Part shown: positions 1-12,661 of the stretch, one piece after another
Layout of the letters: each line of letters opens with the position of its first letter
Numbering within the stretch: position 1 is the stretch's first letter
Source of the DNA: Hydractinia symbiolongicarpus
Lineage: Eukaryota > Cnidaria > Hydrozoa > Anthoathecata > Hydractiniidae
Reading direction: 5' to 3'
NCBI RefSeq assembly: GCF_029227915.1
Contig: NC_079882.1
Span: forward strand, 12,462,001 to 12,526,000
DNA: 64,000 bases
Position numbers and translations under genes: made by a program
The notes under the pieces: generated by a model
What the model was told of the DNA's origin: nothing
Seen by the model: the letters and a program-made list of their open reading frames with translations, nothing else
Databases searched by the model: none

Positions 1-2291
1 GGCAAACGACAACCATTATGGCAAGTAAGTAAGCAAGTAAACTCGATCCAGGACTTCTTAAAAACCCTGATGCGAGAGAAAATATTGTATAGTAATTTCG
101 TCCCCCGGTTAGTACGTATCGTCGAGATTTTTGATAAATCCTGTACCTTGTATGGAATAAACAGTAAAACCTCCATACTTTATAGCTAACATCTCTCTAC
201 AGCAGTGGACGTCATTTCAAGGTTCCAATTTATATTATTCTCTAGAAATAAACTCTCTAAAAGAAAAACGCCCACACCACACGACAATGCGTCCAAAACA
301 ATTTTTTTATCAAAAGTTTGTCTGTACGACAATGTTTAGCAACAAAATTGTCTTTACTAAGACAAAGCATAATCTCGAAGTATTTGTCAACCTTGTTCCC
401 GGCGACTTTTGTTTTTTTATATCGGTACGGCGAGATGAACATGAACATGAGATGAACTGCTAATATCAAAAAGGATACAAGATGCGCTGTGGAAGAGGTT
501 GAGTATTTGCATATTTAAAAAATATATATGGCTTGCTCTTTTTTTGTCTCCCAAAACCAGTCTCCTGAGACAGATACAATTTTTTATAAGTACCACCTAA
601 ACCTAACATCCTAATCTGTCCCCAAGGCCCAAGAGTTCGAAGATGAGGTTGCCAAACACCTCAGAACAGCTTTTTGAAGCAATGTAACCTAATTTTGGAA
701 AAAAACCTATTTAGCGGTCCTCTTTTAGGTCCCGGTGTTCGCTTACTGTAGGGTTATAAGTGGCCATTTCACATCGTTTTTGACAATAGTACATTTGTTG
801 GCTGAATGTTGTTAATTCACAATTTTCTTTGCAAACCAAGGTCAAGTCAAACCCCTTCTTTCTTGCATTGTACCTTATATTTGTAATCCAATTGAGAACA
901 AGCACATTATTCAAGCACAAAATTTCTGTGCTTGTGCTCCTTCTCATTTTGTTCTTCAAGATTAATTTAAAAAAATTCCTTGACTTTCTTTTATATAATG
1001 CTTCCTTAATGAATTGTGAGATAAAATACAGTTTTCAGGAGCAATGTTGTGCCATTTAGTATCATTTATCTTTCTTTGTAAGTCGTGGTAATCATTATGG
1101 AGTGGATTTTCAGCGTTCACTTTCACGTTTTTTGCCTCTACTATTTAAGCTGTGTTGCCGCCCTCCCTTACCAAAAAATAAATAGAATTGCTACAAACAG
1201 AGACCCAACTGAATTTGAACATATGTCTTCAGTTAATTATAATTAGAGTTATAATCTGTGCTCAATCGAATTTGCTCATGCATGCAAAGAAAGTGAGTCA
1301 ATATGGCGGATGTAAAACCAACAAAGCGAATTTAGCGGCTCTAAATCTATAAAAAAAAAATTTCCAGAAAAAATGGAATGTAAAGGCGAAATGGCATGTA
1401 TTATGTGTGGTTTAAATCACAGCTAAGTCTGCAATTATGTTACTAAATATAGTTCTTAAATGCTTCTTTTTAGGTAAGAATAAATTTTATGCTTTTGATT
1501 TTCTCTTTTTGCTCAATTATATTAATGTTTATTCCTTGAGAAGAACACGTGTTGTTTGTTGCGATCGATGAAAAAGTTTTCTTCGAAATAAAAACTTTAG
1601 AATCAGTTAAAAAATAAAACAGACGTGCCTCAGAGAATGACGCAGAGGGAGAAAGCAAGGAAGATATTAGGAAAAATCCAGCTCGCCAAATATCTTTCCT
1701 GCATGTAAGAACATTTTAAAGCTAAAATGTAAAACACAACATATTCAACCTCGTCAAAGTTATCTATTCCTAGATTCCAAAAGACTGATGAAAAATAGCA
1801 ATAAAGATATTATTTTTACGACAATGAAATACACTGTTTTCGATTTACAGATTTGAATGATGCATTTTGGTAAAAACTATGATTCATAATGGTGGTCACG
1901 TTGTCATGCATTGACGTAAATAAACACACTACAAACATTAAGCTGTTTTCACATTACATTTTAAGCGACTAATAATGATCGATTTACCGCTCGGCTGTTT
2001 AATTGAAGATCGAGATTTTATCTGAGCTTTTATACCTCATGCGTTTAGTACGCAAAGTTCATTATTGCGAGAATAATAATACAGTTAACAATTTTGTCTA
2101 AAACCAGAATTTTACTTTTGTTACGTTGTAACTTGTGGCAAAATTTAAACTTGTAAGAAAATTAAAACGCTCAAAAATACGTGCGTTGCGCGAAAATTAG
2201 TTCAAATTGGATAATTGGAATATTATTTGAAACACAGGCGTTTGCTCGGTAATTTCCCTTAATGTCTTTCTAATTTTTCCTGGATTGGCAG
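1..2291. other. Left-edge spacer, no gene recognised
   Basis: AT-rich sequence with only short open frames. I could not find a convincing exon. It should hold the 5' end (promoter, start codon and probably a signal-peptide exon) of the His-rich gene whose first visible exon begins near 2292, but no ATG exon with a donor of the right phase could be chosen. A short minus-strand frame at 711-959 is protein-like but has no supporting splice sites or recognisable domain. Confidence 0.5.
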
Positions 2292-5200
2292 TTTGATACA
2301 AAAGTTAGATTTACTACACTACATAATTGCTATTATTTCTTCTCACAATACACACGATATATCACACAATTTGTCACACGATTCTTTTTTAGGCGTGTTA
2401 CTTTTACATGTTCACCATGTCAAAAGTGAAAAACGACTTAAAAGAAGAAAACTTCATCTTCTCAAACCATTCCATCACAAACAATGGCAGACACTCGAGA
2501 AACATAAGTACCAGAATGTTTTTAAAACGCATAAATATTTAACCGAAGAGAAGCCATCGTCGATGAAAAAAGATTCGAAAATTAAAAAATATCATCGGGA
2601 CAGTAAGAAAAAGACTTCAGAATATTTGAAGAAAGGTGTTCTGTCACAAAAAAAACATAAAAACCAATCCAAAGGATCTTTTAAAAAACACGGTAACCAA
2701 AAATTAAGTTTACAGAAAAAACATGGCCAAAGATTCGAGAAGAAAAGTAAAAAAAATGCTGCCAAAAAGGATGTCACCGTGCAAAGAGGATTCCTCGACG
2801 CATTGAAAAATGCCAATATATCGGTGCAGAATTCCGTTCACAGCTATACTACAAAATCAAATATCAATTCACTTGTGGGACATCAAAAAACAAGAACGCT
2901 GTCAGTATTGGAAAAAGCTTTACAAAATGCCAATATATCAGTGCAGAATTCTGTGCATAGCTATACCACAAAATCTCATGTAAATAATCCATCAAGACAT
3001 AAGAAAAATACGCTCTCGGCTTTACAAAAAGCCTTACAAAATACCAATATATCAGTCGAAAATCACGTACACAGTCAAACTGTCAAATCGAACATTAAAC
3101 AGGGCGAAAATCCTGATCAAAGAGGATTCCTCGACGCATTGAAAAATACCAATATATCGGTGCAAAATTCCGTTCACAGCTATACTACAAAATCAAATAT
3201 CAATTCACATTCGGGACATCAAAAAGCAAGAACGCTGTCACCATTGGAAAAAGCTTTACAAAATGCCAATATTTCGGTGCAAAATTCCGTTCATAGCTAT
3301 ACCACAAAATCTCATATTATCCATCCTGCCAAACACCACAAAAAAAATACGCTTTCTACGTTGGAGAAAGCTTTACAAAATGCCAATATTTCAGTGCAAA
3401 ATTCCGTTCATAGCTATACCACAAAATCTCATATCAATTCACATAAAAGACACCACATGCCAAAAGACCACACAACAAAAAGAAAAATAATTCTCAAGCC
3501 GCATACTACAAAAGACGTAACTGGTAGCAAACGTGACGAAATGTTCGATGATGGCATTCAACTGCATGGGGATGACCCTATCGATGTAGCAGGTAATTTT
3601 GTTTATTCCGTTTCACAACACTTTGCGAGGTGATTGCAGTTACAGTTTTAAGATTAGGAGGCACAAAACTGTAAAAGCAGGTTTACGTTCGTTACGTTTT
3701 ACCTTTACGTTCTGCCCCCATGGTAAATGCGACTGTATTTCAGAGTTGCCACTATTTTTATAGAGTCAAATTTAATGAGATTTCGAGACTTTTAATAAGA
3801 ACTCTCAACCTTTTGATGATGGTATATTTTTCTGAAGAAACATTGCTGTACTCATGTAGCCGACGCACTATAAATATCAAAACGTGAGAAATGTCTTACA
3901 ATAATACAAAACAAAAATTGATTAGTTTTAAGAAAGTTGTTAAAAATATACTTTCAAAGGAGTTTTTAAAAAGAGAATTTTAAAATTGAGGAGAAATGAG
4001 GACTTTCGGGAGGCGTGTCAATCATGTATTTGCAAGTCAGTATATTGTCACGAAAATGTCATTTTTACTAACGCTATTATGTTTTTTACTCAACTAGGTG
4101 AAATTGACAGCAACGACAAAAATCTCATTCCTATACTGACGAAAGCTTCCACACGTGAACTGGAACTAGAAAATCTGCATGATGATCGAGAAGAAGAAAA
4201 ACATGATGACGAACAAGAATCAGAATATGTTGTCTCAGACAAGGGTAAGAAGGTGTTAAATTTCCCCAAATCCTTATCAAAAACCAATAATAAAAACACG
4301 ACCATCCAAGAAGGTACAATTCAATGTTTTTTTTTGTTGCAGATAACTTTCCAGCAGAGAACGATCCTGATTATACGAGACACAAACAAGAGGAACGCGA
4401 GCACGAACACGAAGAGAGATTAAAAAAGGAATCACACAATATTCATGAAGATCAAACGCCCTCTGAAGATCGATTTGATATTGGCGAAAATAGAAACTTC
4501 AATGAGGAAAGACAAGAAAATTCAAGACATTATAATCATGACAGAGAAGGTGATAGCGAGGGAGACGAAAATTTCCATGGTAGCAATCGACCTCCACTAC
4601 ATGGTGCACCAGATTTACACAACCATGGGTTTCCAATCAACAGCTACGTACAAGGGGATATCAACCGACACACGAGTGATAGAGATCATCAATATATGGG
4701 CAGACACATGTACAAAAATTATGACGATCATGGGGATAATGAAGACCGTCAACGATTTAATGACCATGAAAATGACCGTTACCGAGATGACGACCGACAC
4801 CAGGATGAGCATCGCCATCATAACGATGAATATAATCACCATAGCGACACACCACCCCCTCGCCATGGAGATCCTGATATAGAAGGTGCATACAGATACC
4901 ATCCTCGTGCGAGAGAACACGACGAAGACAGCAGCCATCATGGTGACAGACACAGAGAATCAGGTGGATTTAGTGAAGGCCACGAAGGTAGACTAGAAAA
5001 CTCTGATCATCATCAAGATGACAGGCGCCCGGAATATGAGTCGCTTATAGCAGCTGGGGGAAGGCACTCAGGTCCAGCAGTATCTTTGGGATTAGGTATG
5101 CATGGCTACTCGGGCTATGAACAATCAACACCTTATTCTGGATCAAGGGGAAGTGGAGATGACAGAATATTCGGCTCGGTTCAGGGTGATCATTGTGTTG

Positions 5201-7026
5201 AGAAAAGAAATGGAATTTGTCACGACGGTAAAGGTTTGTACTACACGATTCTAAAACAAAAGTATTATTAAAGAACGAGTTCTTAGCCCAATATAGCTGG
5301 TAAAATAAACTAGAATATGTATATAACTGACATACACAAAATGCTCTTAATTAAGCGTTTATACTTAGGAGAATATGGTGGCAACAATCATCATGACGAC
5401 CATCACCTTGACGACCATCATGGGGAGCACCATTTAACAAAAGAAGAAAGAATGATTCAATTTCAACGAAATCCATTCGATCCTCATGATATCGACATCG
5501 ATCATCACCATGACGACGACGAACACCATCACGAGGCTGTAATGTCCCCAATCCCACAAAGCGTGCTTCAAATTGGTGTAGATCCAAGCAATCACATTCA
5601 CTATTTAAGCCGAGATCAGCATCACGATTTACACTATGACAACAGCTTGTTCCAGCCTCATGTTCATGGAGAAGAAATGGATGAAGATCTTAGCATGCAT
5701 CATAACCCGCATGAAGAAGTAGAAGGAGAATATGCAGCACACTCTGTTCGGTAATTTATTGTGGAAGTGTCAACAAAAACAAACTTGTCACCCTTCATAG
5801 TTGATTTAGGAATATTAAAATATCTTTACTGTCATGTTATCGATTAAGTGTAAGACGAATAAAGATAATTAGGCATATATATAGTATTTTCAAAGTGTAT
5901 TTCTATATATATTTTCTGCAGCGTATCTGGTCATGACAATCCACACGAATATGAAACACATGAGTTTGATCATCCAGCACATGATCACATTCATGAGACA
6001 ACTGATCACGGCAATACAGACTGGGACCATCACCGTCGAGAACATGGTGGGGACGAATACGATGAACACAGACATCATGATGACCACGATGGACATGCAG
6101 GTTGGGCTCACGAGGGAGATCATCACGGAGATGAACACCACGAAGGAGAGTATCACGAAGACGAGCACCACAAAGAAGAACATGGAGGTAAAATTGACTA
6201 AAATTGACGAAAATTGTCTAAAAATTAACTACAACAAGGTTAAGTTCGTATGAGCTAAGGATATTGATCTAATATCAAGCATATGTCTGTTTTAACAAAC
6301 CCTGCACTTTTAATTGTAAAAATTTCCCCATTTTTTCTAAATACTTCAACAGGTCACGAGGGTGGTCATGTGTCTTATGAGCAAGACCACACTTACCCAG
6401 CGGCAACACATCAAGCTCCATACATGCCAATATTTACACCACCTCAAAGGGAGTTACCTATGTTCCAAGTTGGCCATGTACACCATACGGATGATTATCA
6501 TAATCATCACGCATCTGGTAATCGTCGTACCAATACATTAAACACGGGTCAAACGTTTGATTTAGACAATCGAGCATCAGCTAGCGACATGACTCATTTC
6601 CTTGGCCAATACTTGGTTAACAAGGAGCCAGGTTTTCATGAGAACTTGTTAGGATTAAGCAATCATGATTTTGGCATCGAAGCTGAAATAGCTCGCAAAC
6701 GTAAACTCGAAGATGATGCACTAACAGTCTTAAATGAGACAGAAATTTTAAAACAATTACACGATAACACATCAGATATTACGATAATGGATGCGTTAAA
6801 CACGACTTCTTTCGATACAGACAACCAAACTGTAAATAACACGAAGACACCTGATCCTGTTATTAACAGTCTTATGCCAGAAGGCAATACAACAACAGCG
6901 TTAGTGGATAGTATAAAAACTGCAGTAACGGGAATCAGAAAAAGGGTGATACCAACTAGAACGTCCGCTGATTTTCAGACGAGCAACGACGATGTGGAGG
7001 ACATCATGGGAGTACTAGACGTATGA
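2292..7026 (+). CDS. Large His/Asp/Glu-rich repeat protein, novel, 5' end missing
   Basis: Six exons join in frame: 2292-3592, 4098-4244, 4343-5227, 5369-5750, 5922-6187, 6353-7026 (stop). All have GT/AG borders with matching phases (1,1,1,2,1), giving at least 1217 residues. The start codon lies in an unseen upstream exon, because the first in-frame codons of 2292-3592 follow an acceptor (ggcag) and contain no ATG. Exon 1 is Lys/His-rich and carries six copies of a 37-40 residue unit with core NANISVQNSVHSYTTKS. Exons 3-5 are extremely rich in His, Asp, Glu and Arg (HHDDHH-type runs). The last exon is less biased, with several N-glycosylation sequons and an RKR site. Only two Cys were noticed (CVEKRNGIC). 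I do not recognise a family. Sequons and low complexity suggest a secreted, metal- or mineral-binding matrix protein, which is inference only. Confidence 0.85.
2787..3455 (+). repeat. Coding tandem repeat, six units in two related triplets
   Basis: Within exon 1 of the His-rich gene a unit of about 37-40 codons recurs six times. Its conserved core is L-x-A-L-x-N-[AT]-N-I-S-V-[QE]-N-x-V-H-S-x-T-x-K-S. Units 1 and 4 share the lead-in QRGFLDALKN and the linker GHQK-x-RTLS, and lie about 333 bases apart, so a multi-unit block was itself duplicated. Each unit has one N-I-S glycosylation sequon. DNA identity between units is high, which suggests recent expansion or gene conversion. Confidence 0.9.
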
Positions 7027-8171
7027 TTGAAAAGACATTCACATATCCTGGCATGTAAAATGTTCTGCGGTGGAGCGCACAAACGGATTTCCCACACAGT
7101 AAAGAGAATATACTTGAACAGTGGAGTTAACATGGAGTAAGGAAGACTTAAATGTTGTATTAGTTCAGAAATGCAAAGTCAACAGCTAAGTTAATTCAGA
7201 AGACATTGATAAAATAAAATAAAAGTTAACATGAAAAAGAACACAATCTATAAATAAAATAAGATCTTCTAAATATACTGTACAAAAATATAAAGCAGTT
7301 CAATATGAATATATACACAATAAGTATGTTAAATTTTGAAGAATTGTAAATAAATACATGTAGATAAGAACTACACTAATAACACAAACTTTTCTAAAGA
7401 TCTCTCGAATACCGTCTGTCTAAAAAAAATTTTTCTTCCGTCTCAAAGACTTTTTAATATAGATAAAGGAATAATTAATATTTACATGTCGTGCTATTGC
7501 GGGTTTGTTTATCGATAGGAAGAGAAGATAATCGATATCACTTAGAATTAGAGGGTTTTAACAGTTAAAAAAAAACAATAGATTTTAATATACTTTTATT
7601 CACGAAATTTTCGCGCACTTCTAAATTCCACGCAGTGCCGTTGCAGGTTGGCGAAAATCTAAGATTGTTCAAGCTTTTACGCGCCAGTCAGCTATCCAAA
7701 GCGATCAGCTTATGAAAAAACAAATGTTAATATTTGATACACTCTCTTATTTTGCAGAATGTATATTATGGAGGTGTAGATCAAACGTTTTTACCTGTAA
7801 GGATAGTGCAAAAATAATTTTCTGTTAAACCTGGGAGTGCAAAAGTTATATGCACGAAGAATCAGGCGTGAAAATCTCATGAATTAAGGTATATCCTTTT
7901 TAATATAATTCATTATAAATCAAGACTTTTCAAATCAAGAAATCTGAGATTATAACAAGATAGTTGGAGTATAACAAAATTTAGATAAAATATATTTGAG
8001 AAACATACTTTCTCTTGTTGACTCTTATATAGTTAATTTCATTTTTACTTTTAAAAAACAAAATGTCAAACTTATCTTGACCAAACTTATAAATAATGAT
8101 TAAATATACAATAAAAATGAAAAATAATTTTTATAAATAAATTCAAGAAATCGGAGAAATCAAATTGAATA
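7027..8171. other. Spacer between convergent genes
   Basis: This is the 3' flank of the His-rich gene (several AATAAA-like hexamers near 7210-7260 and 7350) and of the minus-strand PCMTD gene. AT-rich, with no open frame or repeat I can support. Confidence 0.5.
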
Positions 8172-10442
8172 TTATCGCAGAACCACTCGAAAGCTTATAT
8201 CTTCTTCTGATAAAGTGCGGACTTTCACTTCTTTTTTCGGTCTCGGACATTCTGGATTCCTAAAGAACTTTAAATAATCTACCACACGCCGTGGTATTGG
8301 AAGTTCTTCCACCATATGTAGTCGTTCTTTCGATAAACATTTCAAAATCACATGCCGACTTGAAGCTTTCAAAGAATACGGTTGTGAATCTAATGAAGAG
8401 GTCACATAAAGCCTTGAAACAAACTACATTCCAATAATTCAAATTTATCAAGGTGTTCAGAGTTTTACGTGATTTTTCATCAGTTCCGTAGGTCCGGGTG
8501 GGGGAGAGGGCAAGTGGCGGGTTAGCCAAAAATAAAGAAATATTGTTTCCTTCTCCGCTTTAAAACCCATCCGTTGCACCAAATTTGCTGTTTTTTACCA
8601 GATAACCACAGTAAAGGGAGTGTTCTAACGACAAATTATATGGATATGATTTCCATTGGCAACATTTTTGTAATAGTCATGAAAGGAAAGAGAAATTTGG
8701 GATGTTTTCAACATCTGACTTGCAGAAAAATTCGAGACCACATTTTACTTGGCACACTATTTTATTTTTGTATAAGAAATTAAGAGGTGCTAATTTCTAA
8801 TAATCTCGCCGTTAGGCAAATCCATGGTTTGCCATCACAGGCAAAATAAGTTTAAGCCCTCTTCCCCCCACCCAAAAAAATTGCTTCCTACAAAACTGTT
8901 TAAATTCCGCATGTGTCAGTTGGTTTGTGCACCTTCTACCATCCTGTGTATAGGAAGATTTTTGTTGTGTTTAAGATTATTCTTAGAATATCCATGAAGT
9001 TTTGCAACGAATGAGCTCTGAGAAAGCAGAGCAAGATTAAGAGAGTTTGACCTCTGCAGGTCTGTCCAAATTTTAAGTTTGACCACAATTTAAAAAAAGG
9101 TTTTCACACAGGGTGTAAACTTACATATTCTGATTTGACTGACATCATCAGGTTGCTTTGCAACAAGATCACAAAATTGAACATGCAGCAATGATGTTTC
9201 TTCATATGTAGAAGGAGGCGTTTTTTTGTACTTCAGAAGCTAGAGAAAAATTACTCAGTGAAGGCAAAAATATGAACAAAAAGTAAACATATTATGCTGT
9301 GTGTGAGTTATGCTATACATTTAAGTATTTTATCTGTATAGATAAACTTGTCTGCCTTATTAAGTTTTTCATGAAATTATTTTTCCTACAGATTTTATAC
9401 AAGTGAATGATTTGCATAATAGGTAAACAAAATATTATACAATATTTTTCAGTAAATTTACTAAATGTTTTAGAGAACATATGAACAGAAACTCAAAGAA
9501 CATAAATGTTTGGAAAATGGTTGTATTATTTTGGTGTTACAACTTTAGTAGGTATAAAGACATTCATACATGTTCACCAAAAGGATATATCAAAATCCCA
9601 TCATCCTTTAAAAGTTTTTTGATTTCTTCTCTAGATTTATCAGTTGGTATCCTGGCCCCACAATAAATTCTATCATAATGTCGAAAACTTGGATCTATAC
9701 ATTCAACATTGCCCAAAACAAAATCTGGTTTGCAAAAGGTAATGCTGTCAAACCCATTGCTATATTTCATGAATTCTTCAACTTTCAGTGCAGAATATTT
9801 TAACACATCTTCATGAATATCAATACCATGATTTACACCATGAAATCCAAGAAGAAGGCCCACCAATGTGGATAAATAACCTGTGCCACTGCCAATATTT
9901 AAAAATGAAAGACCTAAATTATTCAAATAAAAAATTAAACAAGACCATATAGCTAATGCAGATTCTGCTACTCACTGTGTATTTCAAGGCAGTATTTGGG
10001 TGATTTTCATCAAATTGTCCCACAAAAGATGAACCTTAGCACATTTCAAAATTAGTTGAATCGACAATATTGCTAAAGGCAGTTTTTTTGTGACAAAATG
10101 ATAGTTGTGGAAACAATGTGGTCTATTTGTTTATAAGTATTTATTCCAAAGAAGAAGACAAATCATTTCAAATCAATGATTTTTATTTCATAAGTAAATA
10201 CCTTCTCTTAATTCCATGTTATCCATTACCTCACAGTAAATACAAGGTGCTGACATATGCAAATTCTTTTCTTTCATTGCTAGATCTCTGTATGCATCCT
10301 CAACAAACTCTCCAGGAAAGAAATCTCCTCTATCAACTGCACGGAAAACTTCTTCAACTTCCTTTTTGGTAATGTAGTTAGCTTCAACCAGATGGTCAAT
10401 TAATTCATCATTATTTTCACCCTTTGGCACAATACCACCCAT
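8172..10442 (-). CDS. PCMTD: PCMTD1/2-like protein (PCMT-fold, SOCS-type C-terminus)
   Basis: Five exons on the minus strand: 10442-10202, 9913-9570, 9239-9125, 9061-8940, 8423-8172. Phases match and the product is 357 aa, the same length as vertebrate PCMTD1. The protein opens MGGIVPKGENNDELIDHLVE and continues with the SAM-binding motif LNIGSGTGYLS (about residues 85-95) of the L-isoaspartyl O-methyltransferase fold, then YDRIYCGA. The C-terminal exon has ELPIPRRVVDYLKFF, like the Leu/Pro box of PCMTD proteins. In that family the fold couples to a Cullin-RING E3 module through a C-terminal SOCS/BC-box region, and methyltransferase activity is uncertain. The start is the first ATG after a good context (CCAGAATGGGT). 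Exon 4 is the least certain part, supported mainly by phase and splice signals. It is divergently arranged with IQANK1, 2.2 kb away. Confidence 0.9.
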
Positions 10443-11189
10443 TCTGGATGTACTTAGGAAATAAAATGTATTAGAATGTTACTAAATGTCAACAATAAAT
10501 TTATATCTTACATTCGGATTGATACAGAAGAATAATGAAATTTCAGGACTTTAGTACTTTTGCACTGACTAAACAGAAAATCAATAAATCTTCTATTGTC
10601 CTCAACAAAGAAGTTGAAAAAAAAGTGGTATGACATCTGTTGTCATGTTGACTTAACGGTTAACAGGTTGTTTGAAACAATGTTGGACAATTTATTTTAT
10701 TCTTCTTTTTAGCCTTTTTATGCTTCGGTCAAAATGTTTTAGCCTGTTTTCCAGCTTGGAAATTAAGATTAAACTCAACGGAAACTTTAGTATTTTTAGA
10801 CCTGTTTGAGAAATATGTATTCAAACATTATCAATGCATTTATACATAATATAGCAGTAAAATAATAAGCCAAGATGACACTCATTTGCTCATCTCAAGG
10901 CTTAAAACTTTTGCTTACATCCCATACCTTTAACGGTGGAGCAATTTTGAAAGTGGAGGGGCTAAATTATTCAGTGTCAAAAGAGGCCCGACCATGGTTG
11001 AGGCCGACGGGCTAAGAAAATTTCTTAACTTTTGGCCCCCTAGATTGGCTAAAACATACTTCAAATTCCAAAATATTGCACTGAGAGCCTTTACAAAATG
11101 CATGAGAATTATATAGAAATATAGAAACGCCATATTTTATGTAAGATATATTTTCAAAATAAGCAATAGTACCATCAAAGTGCAATAGA

Positions 11190-11543
11190 TAGATAGATAG
11201 ATAGATGTGCATATTTTACATGACTAGCCTCACTAATATCAAGGGATATACCCTGTCTATTATTTCCACGAGGGGCCATGGCTTAGATGGAAAGCCCTAG
11301 AGTATTTAATGCTCGTTTTGAGCTACGCAGACCCAATTAGGGCCTGCACTCTACTTGACAATTCCTGGCAACATCCAACGGCCCGACACATGAAGCTATC
11401 TCCCCAATTTCCCTCACATGGCTTGGGTTAACCCGGGGCTATGGTAACATTCACTCGCCTATGTTGAATCGCTGTCAAGAGAAATCGAACTCTGGTCTCC
11501 CGCACAGAGTACGAGAGCTATAACCACTAATCTACGGTGCCAC
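11190..11543 (-). mobile_element. tRNA-derived SINE, copy 1
   Basis: About 350 bases nearly collinear with a second copy at 52287-52638. Read on the minus strand it starts with a tRNA-like head (box A TAGATTAGTGG intact, box B degraded to GAGTTCGATTT), has a conserved body and ends in an ATCT-repeat tail (seen as GATA repeats at 11187-11205 on the plus strand). Target-site duplications are not clear for this copy. It sits in the divergent spacer between PCMTD and IQANK1. Confidence 0.82.
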
Positions 11544-11566
11544 AATAAAGATAATGCAGAGAAAGG

Positions 11567-11870
11567 CTATAGTATATGAAAGTACCAGTCCTCCTTTGTA
11601 AATTTTCTGAATACTCGCTTTGTTGTTATCTGATAGAACAAATATGCATTGGCAATTTTGACCAGGTCTAGTTTGTCAGTCCTATCTTTGTGGAAATCGA
11701 AACAAGCTGGAAGCATTGCTGATCTTATAAGGAGCATATGCATATATTCAGCGATTTGGTTCAACTTTGTTGCCATAGTGATGATTGACATTCTGCTTAA
11801 TTGACGAATCACATTTGTGCTACATCCACCTAGTTCGGAGGAGGGAAGAATGCTATAAAATGTGAAAATG
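11567..11870 (-). other. Unassigned open frame, possible exon fragment
   Basis: A minus-strand frame of about 95 codons begins right after an acceptor-like tract (TTTTATAG at about 11850) and ends with a stop at 11567. Its composition looks protein-like (central stretch STNVIRQLSRMSIITMATKL), but I recognise no domain and see no partner exon. It could be an exon of an unannotated minus-strand transcript or a remnant of a mobile element into which the neighbouring SINE inserted. Confidence 0.2.
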
Positions 11871-12661
11871 GAAGAATAATTAGCTAACAAAAGGTAACCA
11901 CAATAAAAGTCTGTCTGGAAATAGCTATCTAGCTAGAGATTTTGCTCCAAAAAATTATCTTTGCTCAAACTTCCTAACATTGTTCTTGAAACTCCAAAAT
12001 GTGTCTAGCTCTGCATTCTCTTTCCCTAAAATACAGAAACTTTTCACACTCCAAAAAATTGTTATGACGTCAAACCGAATTGCCGATTATATTGTGATCA
12101 ATTAATAATAGATGATAACCTTATATATAAAAAACATCACGTCTTGGCAAAAAAGTGGGGGCTTTAGCCCCCTATGCTCTGCTGGGCCTGTTTATAAAAT
12201 GAAAGCAATTCCGAATATATATGCATGAGACAAAGACACAGTGATCCACAGATCCAGTATCATTAACCATGGCGTTGTGGACACGTCATCATTAACAATC
12301 AAGTTAATGATAGATTTCCTATCCATCTAGCTAGCTCTTATTAAGTACACCATGATTTCATAGATAGATAGAAAAGACAATACAATGCTGAGAAAATAAA
12401 AGATATTTGAAACGGTCATGGCGCGTCCGAGGGTCAGTTGTTCGGTTTACCTACCTACCATGCACGAAATCCATCAAAACATTTGTACATAAGGTAGTAA
12501 AAAGTATGGCTTACCTTCTTAAAAAACAAAGACGACATCAAAGTAAATAAAAACTTACTCGAATATTGACTTTGCTTTTATTCGGGTAATCTGAGAGATT
12601 TTTTGTAAACAAACACAAAGTTAAATTTCGGTAGCTGTTGAATGCATGAGGAAACAAAATC

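Noticed and set aside
711-959. Minus-strand frame with protein-like composition (WITNIRYNARKKGFDLTL)
   Set aside because: No recognisable domain, no splice partners and only about 80 codons; a faint resemblance to HNH-type leader sequences is too weak to report as a gene.
4445-4882. 145-codon plus-strand frame and 112-codon minus-strand frame (4615-4953)
   Set aside because: Shadows of the His-rich exon 4343-5227, caused by its biased codon composition (CAT/GAT runs).
12150-12180. Hairpin GGGGGCTTTAGCCCCC as a terminator or regulatory element
   Set aside because: Isolated short palindrome in non-coding animal DNA, with no second copy or context to give it a role.
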